Below are positions 36,382 through 48,454 of a DNA stretch of 64,000 nt, piece after piece. The notes below the pieces were generated by a model that worked only from the letters and a program-made list of their open reading frames with translations, was not told the DNA's origin and made no database searches. A program made the translations under genes and the position numbers. The DNA is from Dentipellis sp. KUC8613 (Eukaryota > Basidiomycota > Agaricomycetes > Russulales > Hericiaceae): NCBI GenBank assembly GCA_002286715.1, contig NSJX01000004.1, positions 260,253-324,252 of the forward strand. The letters are read 5' to 3'. The first letter of the stretch is position 1; every line of letters starts with the position of its first letter.

Positions 36382-37528
36382 TGATGGCAGCCGCGTCACG
36401 TTTCGTACCGCATTGGATGGGGTCGTGCGATGGGTCGCAGATGTACGGATCCGGCGTATTATGGATACCGCGGCTTCGGCGCGTTGTGATTTCCCTGAGG
36501 GCTGAGCCACTCCTGCTGGCCGCGTCTGCTTGATAGCAATCTTGTTGAATCCCCATTGGCTTCATATAACTTTACTAGGGACCCCAACGGGTCGATAAAC
36601 GTCGCCCTTGCTTCTGTTGGAAGTCAACGTGCATGCTGTCAGCGACAGACGCCAGGCGGAGTGTATGGTGTCCAGTCCAGCTGCCTTGCTTGCGAGCGGG
36701 CGACAGCGCGGGTGTGGTGCCGATGTCGGAAGGGGCGGAAAACGTGTAGATGACTTGTGGTCCCCTGGTGATGCAACCTCTGACCGAGCGTGTAGGTGCA
36801 GGTACACGGTATAATCAAGATCCATAGATGGCCATCGAGGTGCAATATGTTGTCGCCGTCATTTGGCGATCGCAGGGTGCAGACGAGCCAAGATTTGGTT
36901 CTGAGTTGTGAAGATCACCCCTCGCTATAAGAACGTCTCGTCCCCGGAAACAGCACTGCGCGTGAGAAGGGTTCGTATATGGTAGCAATCCTCAACGTGT
37001 CGCGTTGTTCTAGATTGAGGTCACCCATTCAGCCAGCGTTTCGGGGAGGAGTCGCCTCATGTTGGATACGCAGCGGTGTCCTTGGCTGCCACGGTCCCTG
37101 ACTCGACTAACGGGCAAAATGAGTAGAAATTCGGTACTTACTCGTAGGACCTCGAGGAAAGACGGGTTGTGTAGTCGTTAGCACCTGGGATGAAGCGGCT
37201 CTTCGTAAGGGCGAGAAAAACGAGCGGAAAAGGCAACAGAATTTGGTTCCGTCGATTGCGGGGGAACGCCACTCACGGAAAGATCGAGATCCCCGACTCG
37301 ACGTGGCCATTACCATGCTCTCATCACCTGCAACGAGGCGGGCTCGAGGTGATTATACGAGGAGGCATACCCTCCTCGTCGCCAAAACGGGAACATGTCC
37401 CGTTCTCCTCCAAAATCTACAAAAGGGACGGTCAGAAAGCAAGACAATGGCCAACGCACTCGCCCTATCTCTCACATCCTCTCTCTGGCAGCCTCTCAGG
37501 ACTTCCTACCCCCTCGCCGACAGTAGAG
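36382..37528. other. Long intergenic region upstream of the HMG-box gene
   Basis: This 1,147-base region should hold the rok1 3' UTR and the promoter of the HMG-box gene. Short frames are present on both strands, but none is conserved-looking or flanked by good splice sites. The stretch just before the HMG start (37435-37528) is pyrimidine-rich. An open frame continues upstream of 37529 to about 37190, but it reads like UTR. I see no RNA gene. Confidence 0.4.
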
Positions 37529-39098
37529 ATGCCAGTAGTTCGTAACGTTGTTGCCCGCCGCCGATCTCGCCGCCTGTCGAAGCAGCCGCCACAGAACGGT
37601 TTGTTTGTTGATCATTGTGGGTCCACACCTCAACTTGCTCACCTGCTTCTTTTGGCCTTAGGCGTCGACTGGGAGGGATGCGAGTACACCTATCCCGACA
37701 TCGAACGCGACGATGCAGTACATGAGCCACCCGCCAGTATCGACACTTCTCTGCTCTCGAGCAAGTCCCAGTTCACCGACGAGCTGCTTTCCGCGTGTCC
37801 CGCCGTGGCGTCCTTGTACGCGGAGCGCGCTGGTCGTCCCTCGCCTTTCCAGACCACTGCTCACGGCCGGCGGCACAAGGAAGGACATGTCCCGCGCCCT
37901 CCAAACGCGTTCATGATCTTCCGCTCCCACTTTTGGTCGAAGCAGAAGGTCACCAAGACCACCGAGAAAGACCATCGTCACATCAGCCGCATCGCGGGCT
38001 TGGTTTGGAACGAGCTCTCCGACCTCGACCGTCTCCCGTATAGGAAGGTCGCCGACGAAGTTAAGCGTATCCATGCTGAGCTCCATCCTGACTACAAGTA
38101 CTCCCCTGTCTACCGTCGCGAGAAGGCTCCGAAGAGGAGGGTGAACAGGGACGCGGAGGAGGACGAGGAGAGATGTAAGAAGGTAGCGTCCTTGATCATG
38201 TCGGGCGTGGAGGGCGACGCATTGGAGGAGAGGATGAAGGTTGGAGATGAGGAGAACCTGCACGCCCGTCACGCCCGCCCTGCCCGCCCTGCCCGCCGTG
38301 CTCGTCGGTCCTCCGTCAAGAAGTCGAAACGGGTCGTTCGGGTCAAGCGCGAAGAGCCTCCCTCGCCCTCGGTCGCTGCGACGCCTTTGCTCTCCTCCAC
38401 GCCAATGTTTGCCACCTCGGCGCTCATTCAAATGAGCCCTGAGGATAGTGCATTTTGCTCGCCCATGACATCCTCGACGCCTTTGGGACCTCCTAAGGCA
38501 TCCGCATCATCTCTAGCTTACGACGAGTTTGTGCCCATGGACGATATTCCCGTGCTTGATCTGTCAGCGCCTGCCGCTCCTGCCGTAGAGGTCAAGGAGG
38601 TAAGCACTGCCCATTCTGAGCGATGTTATATCGTGGCTCAAAGATAATGTCTAGGACCCGAAACAAGACGAGCAGCCTCTTCTACCAGCGGAAGGACTGC
38701 GACCCGATCATCTCATGTCGGACTACGTAGACCCCGTGTTCTCTCGTAGCGACGCGCAGGCCATTGTGCTGCAGCCGGGCCCCGACTTCAGCCCCAGCGT
38801 CGTCGATCCCGAAGAGTTCCCCTACCTCAGCCACCTTTACCAGCCTGCCCCGGAATCCGACGCGTACTACTCCCCGTTCGACAACTCGTCCGTCACCTTC
38901 AGCAACCCCTTCGCAGAGAGTTCTCTTCGCCCGGCTCAAGACGACGACGAGCTTTTCGCAGCCGTGGAGCAGGAGGAGAAGAAGCAGAAGGAAGAACCTC
39001 CCCTGGACGAGTCCCAAATGTCTACCCCTCAGCTTGCATCGCTCTGGCTGAATATCGGAGACGACGACGACGACGATGAGGAAGAAGAAGAAGACTAG
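37529..39098 (+). CDS. HMG-box transcription factor (MATA_HMG type)
   Basis: This is a DNA-binding protein with one HMG box. The ATG at 37529 gives MPVVRNVVARRRSRR; a probable intron (GTTTGT donor at about 37598, TTAG acceptor at about 37662) follows PPQNG. The box reads 'HVPRPPNAFMIFRSHFWS', 'DHRHISRIAGLVWNELSD', 'PYRKVADEVKRIHAELHPDY' and 'YSPVYRRE', placing it with the sex-determining/Ste11-like MATA_HMG group. After it come a very basic segment with tandem HARPARPARRARR, KRVVRVKREEPPSPS, Ser/Pro-rich regions and a second exon with an acidic C-terminus (DDDDDDEEEEED) ending at 39098. Such factors often regulate mating, filamentation or nutrient responses, but nothing here links it to a mating-type locus: no pheromone receptor, homeodomain pair or mitochondrial intermediate peptidase lies nearby. 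Confidence 0.88.
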
Positions 39099-39413
39099 AT
39101 GGCTCGTCGTGCCTCGCCTCGTTTGTACCCGGTTGTTATCTATGCTGTGAGTTGTTGTTCTGTGCCCAGTTTCATCCGTCTGCTTTTCCGTGTTGCGTTG
39201 TAACGTCAGGTTATCCATGTTTTGTACTCATCTTCTCTGTGCTCGCTTGTGCTACTCATATCAATGGTCTTGTATTCGTACTCATCTGCTGGGTTATCCG
39301 TCTGCTTTGTATACCATTACACGCGCTAGCGCGTCAGCCATCACTGTATTTATGTTACGACTCACGCTCACGACTGTACACCATACGCTCTTTGCTAGTC
39401 AAAGACAACGAAT
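39099..39413. other. Convergent intergenic region (HMG gene / cca1)
   Basis: This spacer lies between converging stop codons and is T-rich on the plus strand after 39140, as expected for a 3' UTR. No gene is seen. Confidence 0.45.
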
Positions 39414-41614
39414 CTACCGTTTGGATTTTTTTGAGCCCCCTTGGTCGCTGTGCTTCCCTCTCTTCCCACCGGCAAACGGTGGGTCCTCGAGAAGAAGCTT
39501 GCCCGCGTCGCGCTCAGCCTTCAGCCATTCTGAGCACTCAGCCTTCGACCCTTCGGGGTGGCCCAGCTGCCATTCGACCACACGCGACATGACTTGCGCC
39601 ATCCATGGCCCTGGCTTGCGAGCGTCCAGGACAGCCACGACCTCGCGACCCTGCGCGCCTTTAGTTGCGTGATGCATGCACAGGACGCTCTACTCACATC
39701 GAGAATGGGTTTCGCATCAACGTCTTTGTCGAGCCCGAGCTCTACCACGCGGGTGACGAAGGCGTTATACACATCTATGCACCCCGCTGCCTTTTCGACT
39801 GAGAGAAACTGTCAACATCCCGCGCTCTCACGGACCAGTTGATACACGAACCGTCAAAGTTGTCGTTAGCAGCGTCGTAGAGTAGCGTGAGATCTTGCAC
39901 GAGGGAGAACAGAAGCGAGACCGTCCAGTAGGAGTCCATGAGCGGATTATGCACAGCTTGGTTGCGAAGTAGAAGACCTGTATCAAGATGATATGCATGA
40001 GAGGCGTTGCCGCTAGGACTTCAACTAGAAAGGACATAGACCGATCGTAATCCGCTCATCGGGACCCTGGAACTTCTCCAATCGCGGCTCCTTCAGCAAC
40101 TCAGCTGCATGGAACAGTTGGGGGATGCCGTCAAGGTAATGATTCTTCGTCCCGACTTTCAGCCCTTCACGAATGGCAGCTTCTACCGCAGGATGCGTCT
40201 TTCCCTTGTGATCGGTGTATGTCAGTCCACGATATAGCGAAAGAGCACAAGCCAGGTATAAGCGAGCAGATATAGATGGCGAGCTTGAGTGCGAAAAGAA
40301 AAGGGGATGAAGAGGTGGGTGTTCGAATAGTGCGGTCTTCGGGGTCAAGAACGTCCGTAGAATCGCAGCTGCGGCTACAGATATACGGGAAGATAAAGGT
40401 GTGGAAGACAGCGTGATAGATGGAGGAATGTAGAAGATTGTAGTCGATAATGTCAAGGAGTCGATGAGCTGGATGGACAAGAATGGGTCGTGGCCTTTTG
40501 ATCTTCATCAGGAAATGGACTAGGTATGATGATAATATGCGAACCCGTCATCATCTTGTCGATCTCTTCTCCAACTCGTTCTCTTGTGATTTTTTGGGCG
40601 ATGGCTGTCTGTAGGCGCGTGAATCCTTAGCGGGGGTCTACAAAATTGTTCATACGTGCAAATACCTGGATTTCAGAGTCGCGAGCGCTATCCTGTAGTT
40701 CTGGGACCATCGTGAATCCGAACCGGCTCGCAAATCGAATGCATCGAACAACGCGAAGGGGATCATCTAAGAAGGTCTGTCTCGGCGGCAGTGGTGTCCT
40801 GATCAGCCCTTTCCTGAGGTCCTCAAGACCCTAGTCGTTGTTAGACCACGATGACATATGGTATCATTGTGAGAGAAACACACCCTGCCACAGTAGTCCT
40901 CAACTTCGCGTGAGTGGACATTGTAGAATAGGGAGTTGATGGTGGTATCTCGACGCAGCGCGTCTTGTTCTGGCGTGCCGTAGCTCTGACGTCCCACCCC
41001 AGTCAGGACCTAGCTCTTGATGATAACCAAACCACGCACCACTTTTGTTGGGATCCGACTGCCCTCAGCATACTCTTCAGCTCGCAGGTTGACGAAATCA
41101 AGCTCAAGCCCTAGGACCGCGGTCTTGGCCGTCTCCAGATGTTTCGATTGGCCTGGATTGCCTTTGACTGTAGTGACCTCCTTTACCGAGATATGTTTCA
41201 TTTTCTGTGCATAGTTGCTAAACTCGACGGCGAACGGATATCCCATCATATCAGTGAGAGCGATGTCAATGTCGTTGCTTTGCGACCCCAACAGCTGAAT
41301 CCCCAGCGTAAGTTCAAGGAAGGGTCAGGAAGTAAGAGCATGCAAGAAGACGAAGGACTGACCTTATCCCGCACCCATCCACCGGCAATCCTGCAGGAAG
41401 TATTCGTACCTTGGCTCTCAGCAAGGTACTTGGTGCATTCGTCCAAGAGAGTGCATAGCCGATCCTCAACATCTGTCAATCTAATTTCCATGCGCTCTGG
41501 TATATGGATGGGTTCGGAGGTGACGTTCAAGAACGACAATGGTCGGCCCATGCTGAAAAGAGATCTTCGGAGAGTAGGCAGTCGATGTGTCAGAGGACTG
41601 CGAGGAAAACGCAT
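39414..41614 (-). CDS. cca1: CCA-adding tRNA nucleotidyltransferase
   Basis: This enzyme adds CCA to tRNA 3' ends in the nucleus, cytosol and mitochondria. The longest start is at 41614 (MRFPRSPLTHRLPTLRRSLF), an Arg-rich, acid-free stretch like a mitochondrial presequence; a second in-frame ATG at 41551 (MGRPLSFLNV) would give a cytosolic form. Class II motifs follow: CRIAGGWVRDK, then 'LGSQSNDIDIAL' with the metal-binding Asp pair, 'LELDFVNLRAEEY', 'QDALRRDTTINSLFYN', 'EDYCGQGLEDLRKGLIRTPL' and 'DDPLRVVRCIRFASRFGF'. The C-terminal part is helical, ending in a Lys/Gly-rich tail (GGKRGKHSDQGGSKKSKR, stop at 39414). About ten exons, with internal boundaries between 39700 and 40650 less certain. 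Confidence 0.92.
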
Positions 41615-41973
41615 AGAGTTTGGCGGACGATCCGACTTCGCGAATAGAATGGTCTCACTATGCCGCGGTGTAGAAAGGCCGATTGACGGACGTTCCAGAA
41701 ACCAGCACGGGCAGCTGGCAAGACGAGAGCAAGACGTGAGGCGAACGTGACTACCAGAGAGCGAAACGTGATCAGATCGACACGATCATATGACTCGACT
41801 CCTTCAATATTCAAACAGTGGGTGAGTGTCAGTTGAGAAAAAGAGCATTGGCGCCAGGCACGATGCGGTATCTAATCATTCAAGTGTACCCACAAAAGAT
41901 ACAACACGTAAAGCTACAGAGTCGATAAAAGAAGACTCGCCATAAGTAATATCTAGGCTGAAAACCCTCCGAC
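41615..41973. other. Intergenic region between cca1 and the hydrolase gene
   Basis: Both neighbours are on the minus strand, so this contains the hydrolase 3' UTR and the cca1 promoter. An open frame on the minus strand (41590-41814) overlaps the cca1 start but has no recognisable features. Confidence 0.4.
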
Positions 41974-42836
41974 TCAGTACCCATTAACTACGGGCTGCAG
42001 GTTTAGTATTCGAAGCAGCCAAGTTGCGAGGTCACTAAGCTCTGGACCATTGACGGTATGAGCGAGATTCTCATATCTACGGTAAGTCAATAGATGCATG
42101 GGGAGCCGCACCACGTCCCGCAGGAACCCCATCGACTCCTCCGAATGGTATGGTGGAATCTCCGTATCGTCCCTTCCATAACCCCAGAAAACTGGAAGAG
42201 ATGGCTCAGAATGTATAATGTGCTGCAAATAGAGATGAGCCTAGTATACGGTAAAAACTTAATATTGACATACTTCTCTTGAATTGTGAGGAATCCATCC
42301 GGAAAGGCTCGCTACACCTCCAAGCTCGTGAAGGCTAGTCAGGGCTACCATTAAGCTCAATGCTGCCCCTTGGCTGAAGCCTACAAGAACGATTTTGCGA
42401 GAGTCAACACCCCCATGAATCTCGCTCTGTATGATGCTCTCGACAAGGTTCACGGAGAGCGAGACGGCAACTTCATCCCATTCGGCATAGCCAGGGGGGA
42501 GAGTAGCAATATTGAACCAACTAGGGCGTAGCTGTCCATGGCTGTAAGTGACAGGCCGTGCATCACTAAATGGAAGATTAACATTAATTCGGCATATGCC
42601 ATGTACAACCGAGGACAGGCTTACGCTTGAGGCAGGATCCATTCGATATTGGGCAGCTGTCTGGAAAGCCACTCCATAGTACTATGCCATAGTTCAAGCC
42701 TCTGGCCCATACCCTACCCTTAATAGTCAATGACTCCGAAAACAAAATTAAAAGAAATGGTGCATCCTACGTGTAAAAATATTACAGTCGCCTGACGGCT
42801 CCGTCTGGCAGGATAGCGGATGATACTTGGCGTCAT
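41974..42836 (-). CDS. Acyl-protein thioesterase / phospholipase-carboxylesterase-like alpha/beta hydrolase
   Basis: This is a serine hydrolase of the APT1 family, which removes palmitate from proteins or hydrolyses small esters. I place the start at 42836 (MTPSIIRYPARRSRQATVIF), because splicing GTAGGA to the acceptor near 42707 gives 'VIFLHGMGQRLELWHSTMEW', the oxyanion strand expected at this point. Further landmarks are 'LPNIEWILPQA', 'WFNIATLPPGYAEWDEVAV', the nucleophile elbow GFSQGAALSL, 'LSGWIPHNS', 'FWGYGRDDTEIP' with the acid Asp, and 'YENLAHTVNGPELSDLATWL' with the catalytic His. Ends VVNGY, TGA at 41974-41976. The usual HGLGD reads HGMGQ here. About five exons, some 230 residues. 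Confidence 0.87.
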
Positions 42837-43314
42837 GGGAATGGACTTGTCGGCTCTGCGTTGTCTTTCCACAGAGATCTACATTGGCTTTATGACTCGC
42901 TGGGCGCACAGCCCTCCACTATCCTAGGGTTCGTGATATCCTCCAGCAGCACAGAAGCCTGCGCAGCAGCCACTGCGGACGAACATAGCCTGCAGCGGCG
43001 ACGATTATGGGTAATTTGTTGTCAGGTAAAATGGCCGTGACTCACCGGCGACATCAATCTGGACATAGGCAGCTTGTCCCTGTGTGCGCAGTCCTGGCGC
43101 CGAGCTTGGGAGCAGAAACACGTCCGACTGGATGTTGAGCCTTGCCGCGGGGTCTTGCCGACCCAGGCCACGTGCTTACTCCGAAAGCGGATGTCATGGG
43201 TACGCGGCGAACCAGAAATCAAACGGAGTCGAGACCACCTTACCGTAGCCCCCCCTCTTTTCTCTCTCCTAGCCCTCCCTTTCCCCCGTGACCAGGCCAT
43301 TCTCTGTTTTCACC
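42837..43314. promoter_or_regulatory. Divergent promoter region, hydrolase / vac8
   Basis: These 478 bases separate two diverging genes. The vac8 side is a strong pyrimidine tract (about 43248-43290). No exon is seen. Confidence 0.45.
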
Positions 43315-45714
43315 ATGGGCGGCGTCCTCAGTTGCTGCGATTCTTGCTGTATGCATCGTCTTTCCTCGCCATGCCTGAGCCATGTGCTGAAACTTCGGAA
43401 TAGTCCACAGCCGCAGGTCTCAATCCTATGAACCGCTCCTCCTCGAAAACGAGCGAGAGGCGGTGGCAGACCTTCTGCAGTATCTGGAAAGTGAGCCACC
43501 TTGCCTTGCACGACACGCTGCGCCCTGTCGCTCTTCATTACGGCCTCTTACACATTTTTCCACCCCAGATAGGACACAAACCAACTTCTTCTCGGGATCT
43601 CCACTTGCCGCGTTGACAACACTCTCCTTTTCTGACAACGTCGACCTGCAGCGCAGCGCCGCCCTCGCCTTCGCTGAGATAACGGAGAAGGAGGTTCGAC
43701 CGGTTGGACGGGACACGCTTGACCCCCTCCTCTTTTTGTTGAGCAGCCATGACACGGAAGTCCAGCGTGCTGCGAGCGCAGCTCTTGGAAACTTGGCCGT
43801 AAATAGTGCGCCCATCCGTGTATATTTGTGGAAGGAAGAGACTAACGTGTCGTCCGCAGCCGACAACAAACTGCTCATCGTCAAATTAGGAGGGCTGGAA
43901 CCACTAATCCGTCAGATGCTCAGCCCGAACGTCGAAGTCCAATGTAATGCGGTCGGATGTGTCACAAACCTGGCTACGCATGGTGAGTACGCCGTGTTCG
44001 ATGGAGCTCGCTCTCAATTCGAATGTATGCGCGCAGACGACAACAAGACCAAGATCGCTAAGTCCGGTGCACTCGTTCCTCTGACGCGGTTGGCTCGATC
44101 GAAGGACATGCGAGTGCAGCGCAACGCCACGGGTGCTTTACTCAACATGACTCACTCAGGTAATGCGCATCGGCATTTTTTGTCGTTCATTTCCTCACCG
44201 TGATCACTAGACGAGAACCGGCAACAGCTCGTTAATGCTGGAGCCATCCCCGTGCTCGTCAGTTTGCTCAACTCCATGGACACGGATGTACAATATTACT
44301 GTACTACTGCTTTGAGTAACATCGCCGTCGATGGTTCGTCGCGCCCGCATGTTTTGTTGATTCGATGTACTGATGTAGCCTTAGGCACTAACCGAAAGAA
44401 GCTGGCGCAGAGCGAGCCCAAGCTAGTTACTAGCCTCGTTCAACTAATGGACAGCCCAAGTCTGAAGGTGCAATGTCAGGCAGCGCTGGCGCTCCGGAAC
44501 CTTGCCAGTGACGGTAAGAAAGCCTAACCTGAAAAATTTGCCTTTGCTCATAAATTTTATAGAGAAGTACCAGCTCGAGATCGTGAAAGCCGATGGCCTC
44601 CAGCCTTTGCTCCGGCTCCTGCAGTCGACTTACCTCCCGCTCATTCTCTCTTCAGCCGCCTGCGTCCGGAACGTTTCTATACACCCGCAGAACGAGTCGC
44701 CGATTATCGAGTCTGGATTCTTGCAACCCCTCATCAACCTCCTTTCCTTCAAGGATAATGAGGAAGTACAGTGTCACGCGATCTCGACTTTGCGCAATCT
44801 TGCGGCGAGCTCGGAAAAGAATAAGCTCGCTATAGTGAAGGCGGGCGCTGTCCAGTCGATCAAGGAACTGGTCTTGGAAGTGCCGATGAATGTCCAGAGC
44901 GAAATGACTGCATGCATTGCGGTGTTGGCATTGAGCGATGAACTGAAAGGACAGCTGCTCGAGATGGGCATCTGCGAAGTCCTGATCCCCCTGACGAACT
45001 CGCAGAGCTCTGAGGTTCAAGGCAATAGCGCCGCGGCTCTCGGAAACTTGTCCTCGAAGGGTACGTGCTTGGACCGTACTCTCTCAAACCGGAGTGTAAC
45101 ACCGTGCCCGTACTGACTGCGCACTTCGATAGACGGGCGGACCGCCACCGATGACTACTCGGCCTTCAATGACGTTTGGGACAAGCCCGAAGGTGGCATG
45201 CACCGCTATCTGCATCGGTTCTTGAGCAGTCCAGATCCAACATTCCAGCATATAGCCGTGTGGACCATCGTGCAGCTTCTTGAGTCCGGTGGTAAGTGGC
45301 GATCAACTGCGTATAGCGCTGTCGGGCGGCTAACGGTTATTTTCAGACCCGCAACTGATGAGCAACATCCGCAATTCTAACCTGCTTATCCCGATGGTCC
45401 GCGAGCTGTCGAACTCTCGTTCTGTGACGCCAACATCTTCTGTGGGCGGCACACCGCACTCGCACCGCTCGCAGTCGCGCTCGTACCAAGAAACGGAGAC
45501 CGGCGACGGGCAGGGTGAGATCCAACAATTGGCACGAAAGATTTTGGACTTCGTGGACGGAGACGAGCTCGTGGTTCCGCCGAGCTCGACACCGTCACAC
45601 ATTCAACCCGGATCCTCCGTAGGTCACGACTCTACGGTCAGTGGCCGTGAACACGAAGAGCTGCGAAAGAGTGTCCGGGAGGCCTTCAGCGGTGGATCGC
45701 ACGGCTACCCGTGA
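43315..45714 (+). CDS. vac8: Vacuolar armadillo-repeat protein Vac8
   Basis: Vac8 is a membrane-anchored scaffold on the vacuole for inheritance, homotypic fusion, nucleus-vacuole junctions and autophagy. The N-terminus [11 protein letters not shown] carries Gly2 for myristoylation and Cys7, Cys8 and Cys11 for palmitoylation, then '[20 protein letters not shown]'. Armadillo repeats follow, with typical phrases: '[20 protein letters not shown]', '[18 protein letters not shown]', '[17 protein letters not shown]', '[17 protein letters not shown]', '[17 protein letters not shown]', '[17 protein letters not shown]' and '[20 protein letters not shown]'. The C-terminus is Ser/Thr/Pro-rich and ends SGGSHGYP. 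About ten exons; introns often fall between repeats. The size fits other fungal Vac8 proteins. Confidence 0.96.
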
Positions 45715-46790
45715 CACCTTCCTACGCATCATTAACTGGGATTTTGTTTTGGAGGCGTGGTTTGGCCAAGTGGACACGGACGTTCTATTCATTTTGTGGA
45801 AGTTATCCTAAGTCGTTCATCTTCTCTATTCCTATTTCCCTTTTCCCGTTGCCTTCGTGTATCTTTTTCTTGACCGGCCCGTCGTGCTGAATGGCCCGGT
45901 ACCCGTGCGTTCGTTCGTTTCGGCATTCACATCATACCATCTGCCTTACTTCTGTTCTCGATCGGTTTTGTTGACGGTCGTTCATAATCATATCTGTACA
46001 TGGCGCGTATGCATAACCTGGTGAGATGCAGGTCTGTGCTTGTAGATTACAGTCTCCAGTATGTCCTCTATGCACTTAAATGTTAAACCTGTCCGGACTT
46101 GCTTATGCGTGCAGATAATCGTCATTTACACGAGGCTGGTGACGACCTAGGACAAGGAAGCGCGACGACCGCCCTCGTTGTGCGTGCGCCCTCTCGACGT
46201 CTTGGAAATCCCCAAAACAGAGGCTTGTGCTGTGAACGCTGTCATGAGGGACAGACAAGGCGGACACGCGAAGCCGCGCAAGCATTGGCGCTCGCGGCGC
46301 TGAGTCAGCAAGGAAACCATTGTGGCTGAATCGGATGCAGATTCTGTTGTTCGTGTCTATTGTCCCCTCCTCAGCGTCGTTAGCGACAACACGGTTACAA
46401 TGCACGTTTTCCGTGCCTTTCGCCCTATGTTTTTGTCGTGCTTCGCTCCGAGAACAATGTGATCCGCTTGTCTAAATAAAACGGTGGCCGTGCGCTCCGT
46501 GGTGCACCTGCCAGATCTGCCTCGTGTTTGCAGATAGGCTCCGCTGCCCCGGCAGAATCACGCACTCCCCTTTGAAGTTTTATAGACCTCGCCCGAGCCT
46601 CCCCTGGCTCTCACACCCCCGCATATAAGTATAGATAGAAGGAGGCCAATTTTCCCTTGCCTTCTGCCACCCATCACTTCCGCCTCCCTTCGTCCTCGGC
46701 TGCGCCAAGGACCGCGATATAGACTCACCGCAGGCAGATTCCCTTCTTTCTTAAAGGTCACCCACATCTCTACGTTCTTCAGCCCTCATC
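45715..46790. other. Intergenic region between vac8 and the GH16 gene
   Basis: The first part (to about 46070) is T-rich vac8 3' UTR. The rest is the promoter of the GH16 gene, with a clear TATA box listed separately. Short frames at 46099-46405 on both strands have no recognisable features. Confidence 0.45.
46621..46632 (+). promoter_or_regulatory. TATA box of the GH16 gene
   Basis: The sequence GCATATAAGTAT lies about 165 bp before the ATG at 46791, a reasonable position given a 5' UTR of roughly 130 bases. A well-formed TATA box is typical of strongly regulated secreted-enzyme genes. Confidence 0.6.
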
Positions 46791-48454
46791 ATGCATCTCC
46801 CGACCACCCTCCTCCTTCTCGTCCTCTCGCAAGGCTTTTCCGTCGACGCCCAGTTCTCCGCGGGCCACATTGTCAAGCGCACGGCGGATCGGTTTCACAC
46901 CGTCGCGCTCAAGCATAGCGCCGGCCTCGCTCGCGACATCCGGACGGCGTTCAAGGGCATGCTCATCGCCCAGCCTCCGGTGCGCGTCAGCGTGGGCATT
47001 GCGAAGCCCTACTGCGTGAGCTCCAAGTCCGGTGGCGTCCATTCCGGCTTCCAGCCTACCACAAACGGAACCAATACCAATGCGAGTCCCACGACGTCGA
47101 GCAAGTCCGGCAAGGCGACGGGCACGAGTTCGAGCTCCAGTGCCTCGCCGTCGTCTACGTTCACCTCGGACTGGAAGTTGGTGCAATCCTACGTGCGTCG
47201 TTACCTCCGTTTCGTTCGCCAAGCCTTTCGCGTCCTGACCCTTTTTGTTCAGGCTGGTAACAGCTTTTTCAACGGATGGACCTTCTGGGACCAACCTGAT
47301 CCTACGCACGGAACCGTGCAATACGTGAATGCAGACGATGCGGTGCGTACCCTTTCTGCTCTACTCTAGAGCCCCATCTCTGATTTCATGCACTATCAGA
47401 ATTCCGGCAACCTCACGTCTATCAACAGTGCCGGCAATGCCATCATGCGCGTAGATACGACACCGCAGGTCTCCGGGAATCGCAAGAGCGTGCGCATACA
47501 GACAAATTTCGCGTACACGGGCGGGCTGGTCGTCTTGGACTCGGTGCACATGCCGACGGGATGCGGGACATGGCCGTGAGTGTCGCACGCGTTCTCTTTC
47601 TGCCGCCAAGCTGACTGCCCTTTTTCGTCTTGGCAGTGCGTTCTGGTCGAACGGCCCCAACTGGCCTGCAGGCGGAGAGATCGACATTGTGGAAGGCGTA
47701 AACGACTACACGAATAACCAAGCAACGATTCACACGAACCCGGGCTGCAACATGCCGTCGTCGAACACGAATACTCTTGACATCAGCGGCAGCGTAGTGG
47801 GCGGGACCAACTGTGCTGCTGCGCAAACAGGCAACCAGGGCTGTGGCATCCGTGCCTCACAGACAAACTCCTTCGGCGCCGCGTTCAATTCCATCGGAGG
47901 AGGCGTCTATGCGAGTGAGTTTTCGTGCCTCCGTGATGTGAGCGTTACGTATGCTCATGCCGATCCCCCGCGCTTTTCTCAATCCAGTGCAATGGGACAA
48001 CTCTGGCGTCTCTGTCTTCTTCTTTCCCCGCAGCTCAATACCGGCCGATATTACTGCAGGCGCTCCGAACCCTGATAATTGGGGCGCTGCCATGGCCCGC
48101 TGGCCAGCAAGCTCCTGCAATCCGTTTCAGTTCTTCCAGGACCACTCTGCTATCTTTGACACTACACTCTGGTACGTCCGTCCTGCTGCGGACCTCTCGC
48201 ACTGCTCGTTCTAACATACCCCAAACAGCGGTGACTGGGCAAGCGGTGTCTGGGGCGCAACGGGTGTTCCAGGCCAGGAGCAGAGTTGCGCGCAGCGCAC
48301 AGGAGTCTCAACCTGTGAGGCCTTCGTGGCCAACAATGGAGCTGCCTTCAGCGAAGCTTGTAAGTGTGCTTTTGGATTGCCAGTGCAGCACCCCGACTCA
48401 CGTCATTCATCAGACTGGGAGGTCAAGAGCGTCAAGATTTACCAGACGAAGTAA
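46791..48454 (+). CDS. Secreted GH16 endo-1,3(4)-beta-glucanase (Lam16A-like)
   Basis: This is an extracellular enzyme cleaving beta-1,3(4)-glucans of fungal or plant walls. The N-terminus MHLPTTLLLLVLSQGFSVDA is a signal peptide. A preregion with possible dibasic processing (KRTADRFHTV) and a Ser/Thr-rich linker precede the catalytic domain. That begins 'NSFFNGWTFWDQPDPTHGTV' and continues 'LDSVHMPTGCGTWPAFWSN', the catalytic GEIDIVEGVND (two Glu and one Asp of the ExDxxE motif), 'QATIHTNPGCNMP', 'WDNSGVSVFFFPRS' and 'CGDWASGVW'. The terminal exons splice to YWEVKSVKIYQTK with TAA at 48452-48454. About seven exons. Order and motifs match the laminarinase Lam16A group of white-rot fungi; the linker between signal peptide and catalytic domain is longer than in that prototype as I recall it. 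Confidence 0.93.

Noticed and set aside
37190..37528. N-terminal extension of the HMG-box protein frame
   Set aside because: The frame is open, but the sequence has no conserved features; the ATG at 37529 follows a pyrimidine-rich leader and starts a basic, protein-like segment.
37529..39098. Mating-type (MAT) locus because of the HMG box
   Set aside because: Agaricomycete MAT loci carry homeodomain pairs or pheromone/receptor genes with mip nearby; none is present.
42259..42672. Start of the hydrolase at an internal Met
   Set aside because: Starting there would lose the oxyanion-hole strand; splicing to an upstream exon starting at 42836 restores 'VIFLHG'.
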